A stretch of 64,000 nucleotides of DNA from assembly GCF_014066305.1 (NCBI RefSeq), contig NW_023501070.1, positions 248,001-312,000 of the forward strand. The letters are read 5' to 3'. A model generated the notes under the pieces. That model made no database searches and was not told the DNA's origin. It was given only the letters and a program-made list of their open reading frames with translations. Source of the DNA: Letharia columbiana (taxonomy: Eukaryota > Ascomycota > Lecanoromycetes > Lecanorales > Parmeliaceae). The translations under genes and the position numbers were made by a program. Shown here piece by piece: positions 22,644 to 32,774 of the stretch. The stretch's first letter is position 1. Each line of letters opens with the position of its first letter.

Positions 22644-24429
22644 ATGTCCTTTCAGCTGCTTTCCGCATCTGCCGCAACGACGCTCCTCATCATCATCTCC
22701 ATCTTCATCATGCGCCGTCTACGGACCTCACAGACCCTACAAGCTGTGAAGAAGCCCAACCACCTAGACCTCACGATCAGCTCACCAGAGCCTACCAAGC
22801 TCAGCAAAAGCCTTGCATCGGCACTGCCCGACAGCGTCATCTTTCCGCACGACGCCGTCGCCTTCAAGGAGTCGATAAATTCCTACTGGGCCCAGCAGGA
22901 GTGCGAAGTGATCCCAGCATGCGTGGTCCGCCCCCGCGACGTTCAGCAGCTCTGCGTGGCCGTCACTGTCCTCAAGCGCGAGTACGACGAGCGAGGGAAG
23001 CAAGCTGGCGAGCAAAAAGCCGAAGGACTATTCGCTATCCGCAGCGGCGGCCATTCTCCGGTTTCCGGTGCTGCGAGCATCAATGGAGGTGTCATGATCG
23101 ACCTTGGCCTCTTGTGTGAGGTGACCCCCTCTGAGGGTGGATCGAGCGTGGTCATCGGAGCTGGCGCCAAGTGGATGGATGTTTCCAAGATCCTGGACGA
23201 GAAGAGTCTCGCTGTTGTTGGAGGCAGGAACTCTGCTGTTGGGGTGGGCGGCTTGACTTTGGGAGGTAAGCTTCTACTTTTCACGTCTGTACTCGCCCCT
23301 CTCCCCCACTTCGATTGCGAGTCGGATCTCTAAGATTCCCACCTGCAGCTCCATTCTTACTCTATTCCAGAGTTGACCAAAGGCGCAAATAGGCGGTCTC
23401 TCTTTCTTCTCCCCCCGCTTCGGCCTAGTCTGCTCCAACATCCTCAGCTACGAAGTCGTCCTGGCCTCCGGCTCCATCACCGCAGCCTCTGCATCAACTA
23501 ACCCCGACCTCTGGCGCGCCCTCAAAGGCGGCTCCAATAACTTCGGCCTCGTCACGCGCTTCACGGCCCGCAGCTTCCCCTCCACCAAAATCTGGAGCGG
23601 CTTCCTCTACATGCCCGCCTCTCAAGCCGCCAAGGTCCTCGCGGGTTTCCACGAATGCCTCAACAGAGAGGATTCGGGCGATTCCAGCACCACGTACGAC
23701 AACCACGCCGCCGGCCCCATAGCCTGCTTCTCCTATATCCAGAAACTCGGCGTTCAGGCCATCTCCGTGAATCTCGTCTATACCAAGCTCCCCGAGAACG
23801 AGAAGAAATGGCCCGCCTGCTGGAGGACCTCAACCTTCGGATCGCTTTGGCGCCTCTGGAGCACCTGCAAGGTCCGCACCCTAACTAGCGCGACCGATGA
23901 AATGAACGCGCTCAACCCCCCCGGCAGGCGCCAGGTCTTCGCCACCACGACTATCAAGAACGACCGTGCCACCCTGGCGGCCGCGCACGCCGCCTACTGC
24001 GATGCTATCGCCTCGCTCCGCCGTGTCAAAGTCAAGGGCTTGGTCTGGACACTCGTCCTGCAGCCGCTCCTACCGGACTGGGTACGCAAGGGCGATGCGA
24101 ATCCGCTAGGCCTGCACGACTGCACTCATGAGCCTCTCGTTATCGTGAGCTTCACGGTCAACTGGGCCGAACGCCGAGATGACGAGTTCGTCAAGACGAC
24201 GACGCGCCGCGCCGTTGAGCAGATTGATGCCGTTGCAGCGGCTAATGGAACGGGCCATCGATATCGGTACATGAATTATTGCGCGGAGTGGCAGAGGCCG
24301 TTTGAAGGTTATGGTGGGGAGAATTGGCGGTTCTTGCAGGGGGTGAGTAGGAGGTATGATCCGGAGGGGTTGTTTCAGAGGGGGTGTGTAGGTGGGTTTA
24401 AGCTTGGTGTGGTGGATGGTGAGGCATGA
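22644..24429 (+). CDS. FAD-binding (BBE-type) oxidoreductase
   Basis: Flavin-dependent oxidase of the PCMH/berberine-bridge-enzyme family, two exons 22644-23265 and 23393-24429, 552 residues. The intron has donor GTAAGC and acceptor AAATAG and restores GGLTLGG-GGLSFFSPRFG, the conserved FAD-site region. Residues 5-25 form one hydrophobic helix (a signal anchor), so it is probably membrane-anchored or secreted. FAD_binding_4 features: VVRPRDVQQL, RSGGHSPVSGAASINGG, VGVGGLTLGGG. The histidine in RSGGH is the usual 8-alpha-FAD attachment site. The C-terminal BBE motif is YMNYCAEWQ...YDPEGLFQRGC. Such enzymes oxidise alcohols, sugars or alkaloid-like substrates and are often in secondary-metabolite clusters; substrate unknown. 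GC content is higher than in flanking DNA. Confidence 0.88.
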
Positions 24430-25214
24430 GACGTGGTTGCTCGAGAAGCGGGACGGGTTCTGCTAATCGTTACGACTAGACCAAAAGGGTCATCACTAGT
24501 AGTCCGTCACTAAACAGCAAATTATACTAGTTGTAGGCCTGCAAGCATATGACTGCTTGCCAACACAATCTACTGCTCGCAGCGAAGGCGCAAATGTACG
24601 TGTGGTACCTGCGGCTTCGACCGTAGAGCCCGGGCGACGAACATGATCATGGCAAGACGAGGCGAATAGATTATAATACCCGATAATCCCCTATTGACAA
24701 GAACAGCATACTTTAGTTTAGTCGCTCAGCATCCTCCTAAGCAGGTCAACTTCGACTTCTACTACATGTATGCGTGTATCAGCTTTATATTCTTTTCCAC
24801 ATTCATGAAGCAGTTATGGATCAATACCTCGACCGAAATCAAGCTCCTCCAACGGAAAGGCGGGTTGGACCTAGGTCTGTACGCTTCGAGACGCTCTCGC
24901 CCTTTCCTCCTTGAAGGAATTCTCAATTCCGGACCCAAAATATTCGCCATCGGACTGAAGCGTCATCTTTGGGGGGGCGCGAGCCTTAAAGATAACGGGG
25001 ACATCTGTAAACTTACCCGCGGTTTAATGTATGAGTATAATCTTTTTCTATAAATAAGAGCGTGTAAGCGCCTTATATGAAGGAAATATCAAGTTCGGAA
25101 TCCAAGGCAAGATGTCGGTGCAACTCGGAAACATGGGTAAGTGGCTACCTCTCACATATTTTCCTTACAACCCCAGCTGATTAGGCTCTTCAGTCACTGA
25201 CTCCGTCCAGGAGA
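24430..25214. other. Intergenic, no gene seen
   Basis: A 119-codon frame (24694-25053) begins at TTG and has no family resemblance. Nothing else recognised. Confidence 0.5.
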
Positions 25215-25793
25215 CCGGACCGCTTCGATTCTGTTCGACGGCGTTCGAAGAGGCTTGGAAAGAGTGAGTCAGTGCCTGCTAGAATGCAGACCTGGCAAGA
25301 AGATGTGTTCCCGGGGTAGGACGAGAGAGCGTTGGATTTGACAGGAGATGAGGTGTTGAAGGAGACGAAGAAGAAGGTTGAAGACAGCGATGTGCTTGGC
25401 GGCTCGCCGTAGGCGATGAAAATGGTGATCATTGAAGAATTTATCCCCTTCACTGTTCCCGAGATCAGGGAGAGGCTCGATGCTCGATTATTCGTGAGAC
25501 TTAGCCATGGAAAAGCAAAGCATAGGAGGATGACGAGGCCGAATTACGGCGCTGAGGCTAAGCAGGGCGAACTCTGGGAAACGGAAGATTCCTTCGAGAA
25601 GATGGTTTGGCGGAACTATGTGGAGCAGCGCATGCAGTTCTTTGAAGAAGGAAACGTTGAGGGCCGGATGGATGCAGAGAGGTGTAAGCAATTAGGGATT
25701 GTAGTCCAGGAAGGTATGGATGTTGAGGCGCAGGAGACATTGAGCTGGGCTGTATGTGCCATGTTGGAGGCGTTGAAAGGCAAATGTCTATAG
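25215..25793 (+). pseudogene. Nucleoside/nicotinamide-riboside kinase-like remnant
   Basis: The open frame 25416-25793 (125 codons) resembles the C-terminal half of P-loop nucleoside kinases of the uridine kinase/Nrk1 type: VIIEEFIPF (strand before the lid), VPEIRERLDARLFVRL and KMVWRNYVEQRMQFFEEG. The P-loop GxxxxGKT half is absent. Upstream bases 25215-25415 keep related coding sequence (EEAWKE, MQTWQEDVFPG, ALDLTGDEVLKE) but with in-frame stops, including TAG just before the ATG. Probably a truncated, inactive copy, although an unusual intron cannot be excluded. Confidence 0.45.
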
Positions 25794-25871
25794 AATTGCA
25801 CTAACTACTAATGAGGACGATTTTGCTGCAAAATGCCTGATATATTAGCCACCAGACTCATAAATCGAGGT

Positions 25872-26776
25872 TCATCCTTTGATTAGCAATTCATGAATCT
25901 CGTTGTCTGTGCCAGCTTCGTGACTGTTATCAATAGCACCTTGTTTAATCTTATGCGGCTGACCTATGCTAGCTTTATAGGTGATACCTCCTGTGTCGAA
26001 TGCAGACGTCATCGCAGCGTTCGCGGACAACGGTTCTGAACGTCGGTTACCGCGTTTAATGTTGGTAACGGTCTGCCTTTGGAAGTAGAAAAAACACAGA
26101 GCAGCAATTGCTAATACCCCGACAGCAGATCCAACGCCGGCACCAGCGCTTGTGCCAGCGGAGAGGCTAGATTTGGAGCCGTGGTTGCTTGTTATGGGTG
26201 AGCTTGTGGCAGGTGAGCTTTTTGTAGACGAGCTTATTGCTGTCTTTGACTGGTTTGAAGAGAATGATATCGAAGGAGTGGTAGATGAAGATGCAGTTGT
26301 TGGCGCTAGAGCGGATGTCGAGAGGGAGATAGATCTCTTATTTCCAGGAGCAACGCCTTCCCAAACAAATGCCAGGGAATTGAAGGCGATAAGCGCCAGG
26401 CAATCACCATCTAAGTTACCCGCGACTTGACGTCGATTCTTCATACGCTTCGCCAGCCCAGGATTAGGGTCTTCGGCTGTGGGGTCGGCTGTGCTGTTGT
26501 TGCTGTTATAGTAGTTGAATTCTGCTGTGGTGCCATTGGCGCAGGTCGCGTTCTGCAAGAATCGGTAGCTGCGGACTGTAGCCCCAGGGACGCCGCAGAC
26601 GTCAGGTAAGAGGGTGAAGTTAAGGGCGATAGGTCTGGTTCTCCGAAGTTGGAGGTTGCGCCTGATTTGGAATTGCATTCTGAGTCGCTCCAGAGGCCCA
26701 TATTGCCCTGTTGTGATATGGCATTGGTTTTGCAGTAGAGGGACGAGAGTGTGAAAAATAGTATACATAGCGCCAT
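25872..26776 (-). pseudogene. Secreted/single-pass membrane protein with one frameshift
   Basis: ATG at 26776 opens a signal peptide (ALCILFFTLSSLYC) and a cysteine-containing ectodomain start (GLWSDSECNSKSGATSNFGEP). At about 26632-26634 the frame must move by one base to continue as IALNFTLLPDVCGVPGAT, then RSYRFLQNATC, an Asn-rich glycosylatable stretch, a Ser/Thr-rich stalk, a transmembrane helix (GAGVGSAVGVLAIAALCFF, positions near 26105) and a basic cytosolic tail to 25872. No GT lies near the break, so an intron does not explain it; one missing base would give EP-x-PIALNF in a single frame. The remainder is otherwise intact, so this is a very recent pseudogene, an assembly indel, or a working gene. 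Wall-sensor-like layout; function unknown. Confidence 0.6.
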
Positions 26777-27358
26777 GTTGTGTGAAAGGAAGATTGGTTG
26801 TAAGCCGCGAGGTAAAGTGATCAGGGTGGAAAATAGACACAGTATACTTAGGATTGAAATTGTTTCTAATGAGAGGAGTTAGGGGAGCCTGGCCCACTAC
26901 ATGAGAATATCACCGAAGCTACGTTCGAAGACCTAGCCACAGTATACTTCTGCAGCTTCAGAACTTGACAGAAAGCAGCGCAGTTCAGGCTGTGCAGCTT
27001 ACATCTTAATGGTGTGGTGGTCTCACCTGCAATTGAGCGGAGGCGCAGCAATATACGAGGACTTGGGCCACGCTGCTGGAAGCCGAAGCATCTTTATATA
27101 AAAGATTTTTGGGGGATAAGCAATGTCAGACTGGAGAGAGCTTTTGGGCTATTGTAGTGCGAGTTGGGACGTAAAAGAGAAAGAGCTGTGAGCAGGTGCG
27201 AGCAACGAAGTCCAGGACAGCGCTAGTGACAGCCCTAAAGCTAATCTAAGGGACTCTCGGTGCCACAAGATTCATCCCCTACCAGCTAGGACCCACTCCA
27301 TTTCTCCATCTCTCCACTCCTCCACCCGCCATACCCTCAAGCTTATTCCCAAACTACC
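26777..27358. other. Divergent intergenic region
   Basis: Between the minus-strand membrane protein and the small plus-strand ORF; CT-rich just before 27359. No gene seen. Confidence 0.5.
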
Positions 27359-27583
27359 ATGTTCAAACCAACCCAAACATATGATCAAGTGGCCGCGGCA
27401 GAGTTACAAGCAGAATTAGACGAGTGGCACGAGGAACCCATAGAGAGCGTGGAGAGCAGGAGTCACCAGGTCAATCTACACCGGAGGCCAGGTTTCTACA
27501 AGAAGGCATTGCTCGGATCGATTACCGTGAATGCTCTATTGCTCATGGTGTGTGGATGGCTGTATTTGAAGCTTAGAGTGTAA
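27359..27583 (+). CDS. Small hypothetical single-pass membrane protein
   Basis: ORF of 74 codons from ATG 27359, preceded by a pyrimidine-rich, promoter-like stretch. A hydrophilic acidic N-part (AELQAELDEWHEEPIESVES) is followed by one hydrophobic helix (LLGSITVNALLLMVCGWLYL). The end GTGTAAGTGC contains a good splice donor (GTAAGT at about 27581), so this may be the first exon of a longer type II membrane protein; the open frame at 27674-27991 could be further exon material but no in-phase acceptor was found. The layout is reminiscent of UstYa/DUF3328-type proteins, but the HxxHC motifs of that family are not seen. Confidence 0.4.
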   Translation: MFKPTQTYDQVAAAELQAELDEWHEEPIESVESRSHQVNLHRRPGFYKKALLGSITVNALLLMVCGWLYLKLRV

Positions 27584-28476
27584 GTGCCACCTCCCAGGCG
27601 CGACTTAAAGGCAGGGAGCAACTCGTGCTGCCACGCTACTTAAGTTTAGAGTAAGCTCCTGACTTTTAATCTAGTGCGCGCACAGCTTGCGCTCCTTCAA
27701 GCAATACAGCAACTTAAGCAGCATTTGCAACACCACAACGGGATCTGGAAGGTGCCAACGTTGAGCGAGCAAGAGGAGGCTAAGGACGTGGGAGGAATGT
27801 CCCATTGCCATCTGTCCGTACACTTGGAGCCTTGCGAGAAGTTTGTGGTACTCCGCAATTCATTGGACCAAACAGACAGCGGCCGTATCGAACTCTGTTT
27901 ATGGTTGCTGGCAGGGCAGCACGCAGCAGCGTGCAGAGTGAACGCTCTGAGCTTCATGGCCAGTAGAATCTGGAAGGCAGACTATTTCTGATGCGGACAC
28001 GAAAGAAAAAGGGTCATCGAACCTTTTGTGATGGAGTGCTGGGGAACTGCTGGGGCTCCGCGATGGGGAGAATAGAAGTGCCGAGGTATTAAGAACAAGT
28101 GATCAAGCGTCGCGACTATTAAGCTCGTCCCTGACAGAATTACACTGCGGGAAAAGAATGTAAATTGGAGGAGAGGCTCAAATCCGTGTGCCGATGCTGC
28201 CTTGCCTGGTTGTCCACCAAAACATTCTGTTTCTGGGTTGCACTGGAAGTAGATGGACCCCTCAGGCGAACCCAAACTGCCTGATAAATGCCATGCCCTT
28301 CTGCCTTATCTTTCAAGGCAGTCAATCAACTTCAAAGCAAGTTCAATCACGTGCTGACGCGGAACGCAGTAGAAAGGGCAGACTTCATTCACATTGAACG
28401 CTAGTGTGAAGCTAACAGTGAATTGCAAGAGCTTCGGCATCGGTTCTCTTCGACTTTCATACTCCCAACACCATCC
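27584..28476. other. Intergenic or unresolved exon material
   Basis: An open frame at 27674-27991 (QLALLQAIQQLKQHLQ, GMSHCHLSVHLEPC) might belong to the gene at 27359. The rest is without recognisable features. Confidence 0.4.
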
Positions 28477-29768
28477 ATGAGCATGTCTTCGAGCGCGCCT
28501 TCCAAACCTGTGTGGGCGAAACCCAGCAAGCGTGCTCGCTCTGGCGAGCCCAGACTCTTTGCCGAACTTGAGAGCATGGTTCTGGATACTTTTCAAGACC
28601 TTCACGACCCCGAAGATCTCACGTGGCTTTGGGTAGGAGGACGACACGTTTCGAAGCACTTCAGGTGCGAGATTGAGAGGATGTTCAGGACGGTTTTCTT
28701 ACCAGAGACAATTCTGCGTTGTGACTTGGGTAAGCCTCTTCGTTGCAGCCTTCAAGTATCGATTTAGCATGCTGGGGAAAGCCGAAAGACGCTGATATTT
28801 TCACAGGCCTCCATCTCCTGTGTTGGGACGTCTTCACGCCTGATCGCTCTGTGGGATACGCTGGATGTTATGGTGACATGTCGAGTGTGCGCGAATATAC
28901 GACAAAAACGCCGTCTTTCACTCTCGATCGCTTCTCCGACGATCAGGCTAGAGCCTTCTTCAAGTGTGGAAAGGTTCGAAAAGAAATGGTGTTCAGGCGT
29001 CTCCACGAAAAGCAGCTCGTCGGATCTCCTGTGTTCTCGATCCAGGTTCGCGAAGTAGTAAACGACACTGGGCTTCCCAACCTTCACATAGATGACGAGG
29101 AGGAAGAGATCTCGGTGGACTGGAAAGGCATGCTCGACCAACTCTTGGGGGAGGAGCACGTCTTCAACGCCATTCTATCTCGACGTCTGGGCTGGCACCT
29201 GGACCCCGGAGAGGACACCCCCAATCTCCTAGAGACGCATCGGAAACTCGCACGACGAAGCCGTTTCCAGCGCGAATGTCGCGCCAAGCACCGCAGCAAT
29301 ATCCTGGAACACTATACACATGACGAGAAGCCCGCTTTGCGAAACCTCCAGAAGCTCCGCTTCGCCGCATCAGGTTTTGGGATTGACGATGACGACGACG
29401 ATGACGACAACGAGAACGACACCACCCTCTTCGAGTATACCAAACAAGAGATCCTCGACGAGCTCCCCGACGGCGCCATCATCTACAGCGGCAACAGTAA
29501 TCCAGGGCCAAAGCCAGGATCAATCCCGCGGGGAATCTCCACCGATGAAGACTACTGCTCGCTCATGAACCAGTGGCGGGGTCTGCCACCGCCGTCAGCG
29601 GCGGATCTTTTCTCTCCGCGTCCCCTACCGGATCTCTCACAGGGGAGACGGCCTATGGATCCACCGCCAAGGTCGAAGCGACAACATCATCCAAGTCACG
29701 AAAAGCGTGCGAGGGAAGAAACCGCGGAGATGTTACCGAGCAAGCGCGGCAGATCCGCCGCCGATTGA
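28477..29768 (+). CDS. Conserved hypothetical protein, F-box-like N-terminus
   Basis: Two exons, 28477-28729 and 28807-29768, 404 residues; donor GGTAAG and acceptor TTCACAG keep phase and fuse CDLG-LHLLCWDVF. ATG at 28477 is the first in frame; the frame upstream begins only at TTG. Residues 25-80 (LESMVLDTFQDLHDPEDLTWLWVGGRHVSKHF) have the leucine/tryptophan pattern of an F-box-like helical region common in fungal proteins. The middle part is folded-looking; residues about 215-225 form an aspartate tract (D8); the C-terminal 100 residues are proline- and basic-rich and disordered. Possibly a substrate adaptor, but function is not known. Confidence 0.72.
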
Positions 29769-30451
29769 AGGAACGAGGTCGGGCTGCTTTTCGGCTTCCA
29801 ATCGCCATGGATTCCTCCGATCGACGTCTCCTGGAGCCTCGCATTCCTGCAATCCACACCTAGAAATCCCCTTTGGTCCACGCCCTGCGGCCCCGATTGT
29901 ACAAAGGCCCATATCCCTGAGCTGCACCTTGCATCCAAGTCCTTGACCCCGTTTCACCGCGGAGATATTCTACCCTACTCATATCCTCACGTCCGTTTCC
30001 GAACCCGGATTGCAGACGGTACGTACGCTGTCCTAACTAACTAAGTAGTGTTTGCGGAGAGAGAGAGAGAGAGAGGGGGAGAGAGATGGTCTGGGCTATC
30101 GAAGTCCGAGTCCCGCGTTCTCAAGCTCTTGGGAAACTTTGCGATGGGATCCTTCCTTGCCTGGTTGATTCATGGCGGGTTTCTGTCCTAGGTTAGGTCA
30201 CGGTAGGCATTCGAGACTCCATAGTGAATACATTCATTCCTCGAAACTGAACACGTGGCGTCACAATAGCGAAGATGGATACGCACACATCACCGCGGAG
30301 TACTGGTTTTAATCTCCGATCACTTGACTTGACATCACTTGACATCACATATATTATGTACACAGCACAAATGTACTTTATTCTCTCTCGCCAGGCCAGA
30401 TCAATGGACACGTTAAAAACCGACTTCATCTATTTCCATTCGTTCATCGCA

Positions 30452-30483
<32 letters not shown>

Positions 30484-30752
30484 CGACAGATTCGAGCGCT
30501 CGGCTCGGCTCGGCTCGGAGGGGAATATAGCAATCGGCAAGAGAGAGAGAGAGAGAGAAGGAAACAAAGGCAGAGCTAGGCAAGCAGCGGACCCCCCCGG
30601 GGCGCGCGCGCGCGCTTTACAGGGAACGAATCCAACCGCAACATGTACTCGAGAAACGAACGGAATTGACCGACCGCGGTCCGCCCCGACCCCCTATATC
30701 TATATTCCCCCGGCAACGCAACGGTTCGATTTCTTTCCCGGCTCCCACGTTA
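29769..30752. other. Microsatellite-rich intergenic region
   Basis: Holds (GA)n at 30058-30074 and 30541-30557, an (AGC)n run at 30451-30481, and (GC)n at 30602-30613. The right end is probably the 3' UTR of the GPI-anchored protein gene on the minus strand. No credible gene. Confidence 0.6.
30451..30481. repeat. (AGC)n trinucleotide microsatellite
   Basis: About ten uninterrupted AGC/GCA units, non-coding here. Confidence 0.9.
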
Positions 30753-31211
30753 CTAACACAGGGCCAACGCGACGGCGCCGAGAGCCACGACGCCGCCGAA
30801 CAGAGTGCCCGTATTCCTCGCCGCGGCGCCCTTGTACGGAATGGCCGGGGTGATGGGAGCGCCGGTGCCGGTCGCGGAGGCAGAGGCAGAGCCCGTGCCC
30901 ACCGGGGCCGAGGCGCCGGTTCCCGCCGCTGTGGGGAACGGGGCGACTTCGCTGGTGTAGACGAGCGATGAGCTGGCGGAGGGGGCGCTGGAGGCGACGG
31001 GGACGATGATGGTGGTGGATGCGGATGGAGCGGAGGAGACGAGGAGGGGGGTTTCGATGATGGGGATGGCCGAGGTGAAGATCTGGGTGCTGGAGGCGGA
31101 GATGTGGGTGATGGTGGTGGTGGAGGTGGAGGTGCAGGTCGTGGTTACGTATCTGGTGGCTGCGTGCGCGGAGGCGGCGAGGAGGAGGGTGAGGAGGATT
31201 GGTTGGTGCAT
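30753..31211 (-). CDS. GPI-anchored Ser/Thr/Ala-rich cell-surface protein
   Basis: Single-exon ORF of 152 residues from ATG 31211. An N-terminal signal peptide (HQPILLTLLLAASAHA) is followed by a short TRYVTTTCTSTSTTTITH module, a long Ser/Thr/Ala/Pro-rich stalk likely O-glycosylated, and a C-terminal hydrophobic stretch (LFGGVVALGAVALALC) preceded by small residues (GAAARNTG) suitable as a GPI omega site. This is the layout of fungal GPI-anchored wall proteins. Upstream lies a long (more than 1 kb) intergenic region, which is common for regulated surface proteins. Function unknown. Confidence 0.82.
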   Translation of the reverse strand: MHQPILLTLLLAASAHAATRYVTTTCTSTSTTTITHISASSTQIFTSAIPIIETPLLVSSAPSASTTIIVPVASSAPSASSSLVYTSEVAPFPTAAGTGASAPVGTGSASASATGTGAPITPAIPYKGAAARNTGTLFGGVVALGAVALALC

Positions 31212-32774
31212 TTTGAGTGTATGGTCGGTTGTGCGCGCGAAAGCTTTGGTGGTGCGCAGTGGTTGATGTGGGTTCGAGGTTGGGGTTTTATGCGCGCACG
31301 CTGGGAGTGGGTTTGCGCAGAGCGGTGGTTTTGCGATGCGACGGTGTATGTTCAGTTGTATGTTTAGTGATGATGATGATGATGATAGCGAAGGATGGTG
31401 AGCTTTGAGCGAGCGAGATCTCTGCTTGAGGCTTTATGAGGGAGTTGCTTTGTCAAGCTTGGCTGTGGTGCTTGTCTCGGCTGATTGTTCGACAGATAAT
31501 GCTGCGCGCGTGTTATATTGTCCTGCTTTCCTTTTCTGCGACAAAGGCTGTAGTGATAGTGGTGATAGTAGTGAATGAGATCAACTCGAATATAGTTTGG
31601 GTTTGTTTTCTTTGAAATGAGTGTATAGTGCGATGATAGCCTGATATCGCACAAAGGATACTTTGGAGAGAGTGACTGGAAGAGGTTGAAAGAGTGAAGA
31701 ACAAGAAGATGAAGATGAGAGAAAAAGGGAAGGGGCAATACATCCGGTGGTGTGACATATATGAGACGCACCACAGCAATAATTGGCGCAAGTATATCGC
31801 CTTGGACTACATGTACCTTACCGGACTAATCCCACCCCAGCGCAAGTGTTGGGTTACAGCCAGTCAGAGAGCCCTGATATAGTGTGGTGAATGTAATCTT
31901 ACGCGAGAGCATATCTGTGGCAATTGGGGGGCCAATTGTTCTGGCGCAAGATGCAAGGATTAGGGAAATTGAAGTTGCAATTTCCCATCATGCAGGAGAA
32001 ATAATAATGCGCCGCCGTGGGAATAAAAGTGGTGAAGAGAAGAGAAGAGAAGGGCAAAGAGGTGAAGTGAAATTGGTGCGGCGAAGCTAAGAAATAAGCA
32101 ATCCACTAGATCAAATTGAAACCCTTGGCAAATCCCTGCTACCCACTCCCTGAGACGGGCGCTTCCCCTGTTCCTGCAGTCGCTTCCTTTCTTAGTCTCT
32201 TCCAGCTCTACATTTCATTGGCCGCCATGGAAGCAATCAAAAATCAATTGGGTGAACTGGACCGGGGCGGAATCGGCCTCTCATCTCCCATGAAATTGCC
32301 ATCCATCCCGGCGTTGATCTGGGGAAGTGCATCATCGATGGCCAACTGCCAGAGGGAGATGACGTGAATTATCCCCATCATGGCAGCGAGGTTATCCGAT
32401 TCTCAACTGCCTGACCGTAGATGGCTACCTATGGGCTGTGCTCTGGTGGTAGGATTCGAGGCAGTGCAGGACCCACTGTGAAACTGGGCCTCAACACACC
32501 AGGACGGTAGGAGTCTTTCGGCGCTTGCATCATGTGCCAATGACACCTCATGGACCATTAGAAACACAAGAAACCCATTCTTTCGAGCATGGCGGTAAGG
32601 GTTTCTTCGCTCTGAAACCCTTTGAATCAATGATCATTGTTTGCCTGTCAAAACTCGTGTGATCCATTCCATACTGGAATACGAAACGTGAATCTCCTTG
32701 CTCAATTACCAAGCAAACCCTTTTATCCGTCTATTGCAAGCCTCTTGTCTTCCCATAAACGTACTCTTTTCACC
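31212..32774. other. 1.5-kb intergenic region
   Basis: Promoter side of the GPI protein gene and 3' side of SSZ1. Contains an ATC/ATG-type microsatellite at 31372-31386. No ORF with family resemblance. Confidence 0.55.

Noticed and set aside
30275..30853. 192-codon plus-strand frame with poly-Ser
   Set aside because: Driven by the AGC microsatellite and GA runs, and it overlaps the 3' end of the GPI protein gene.
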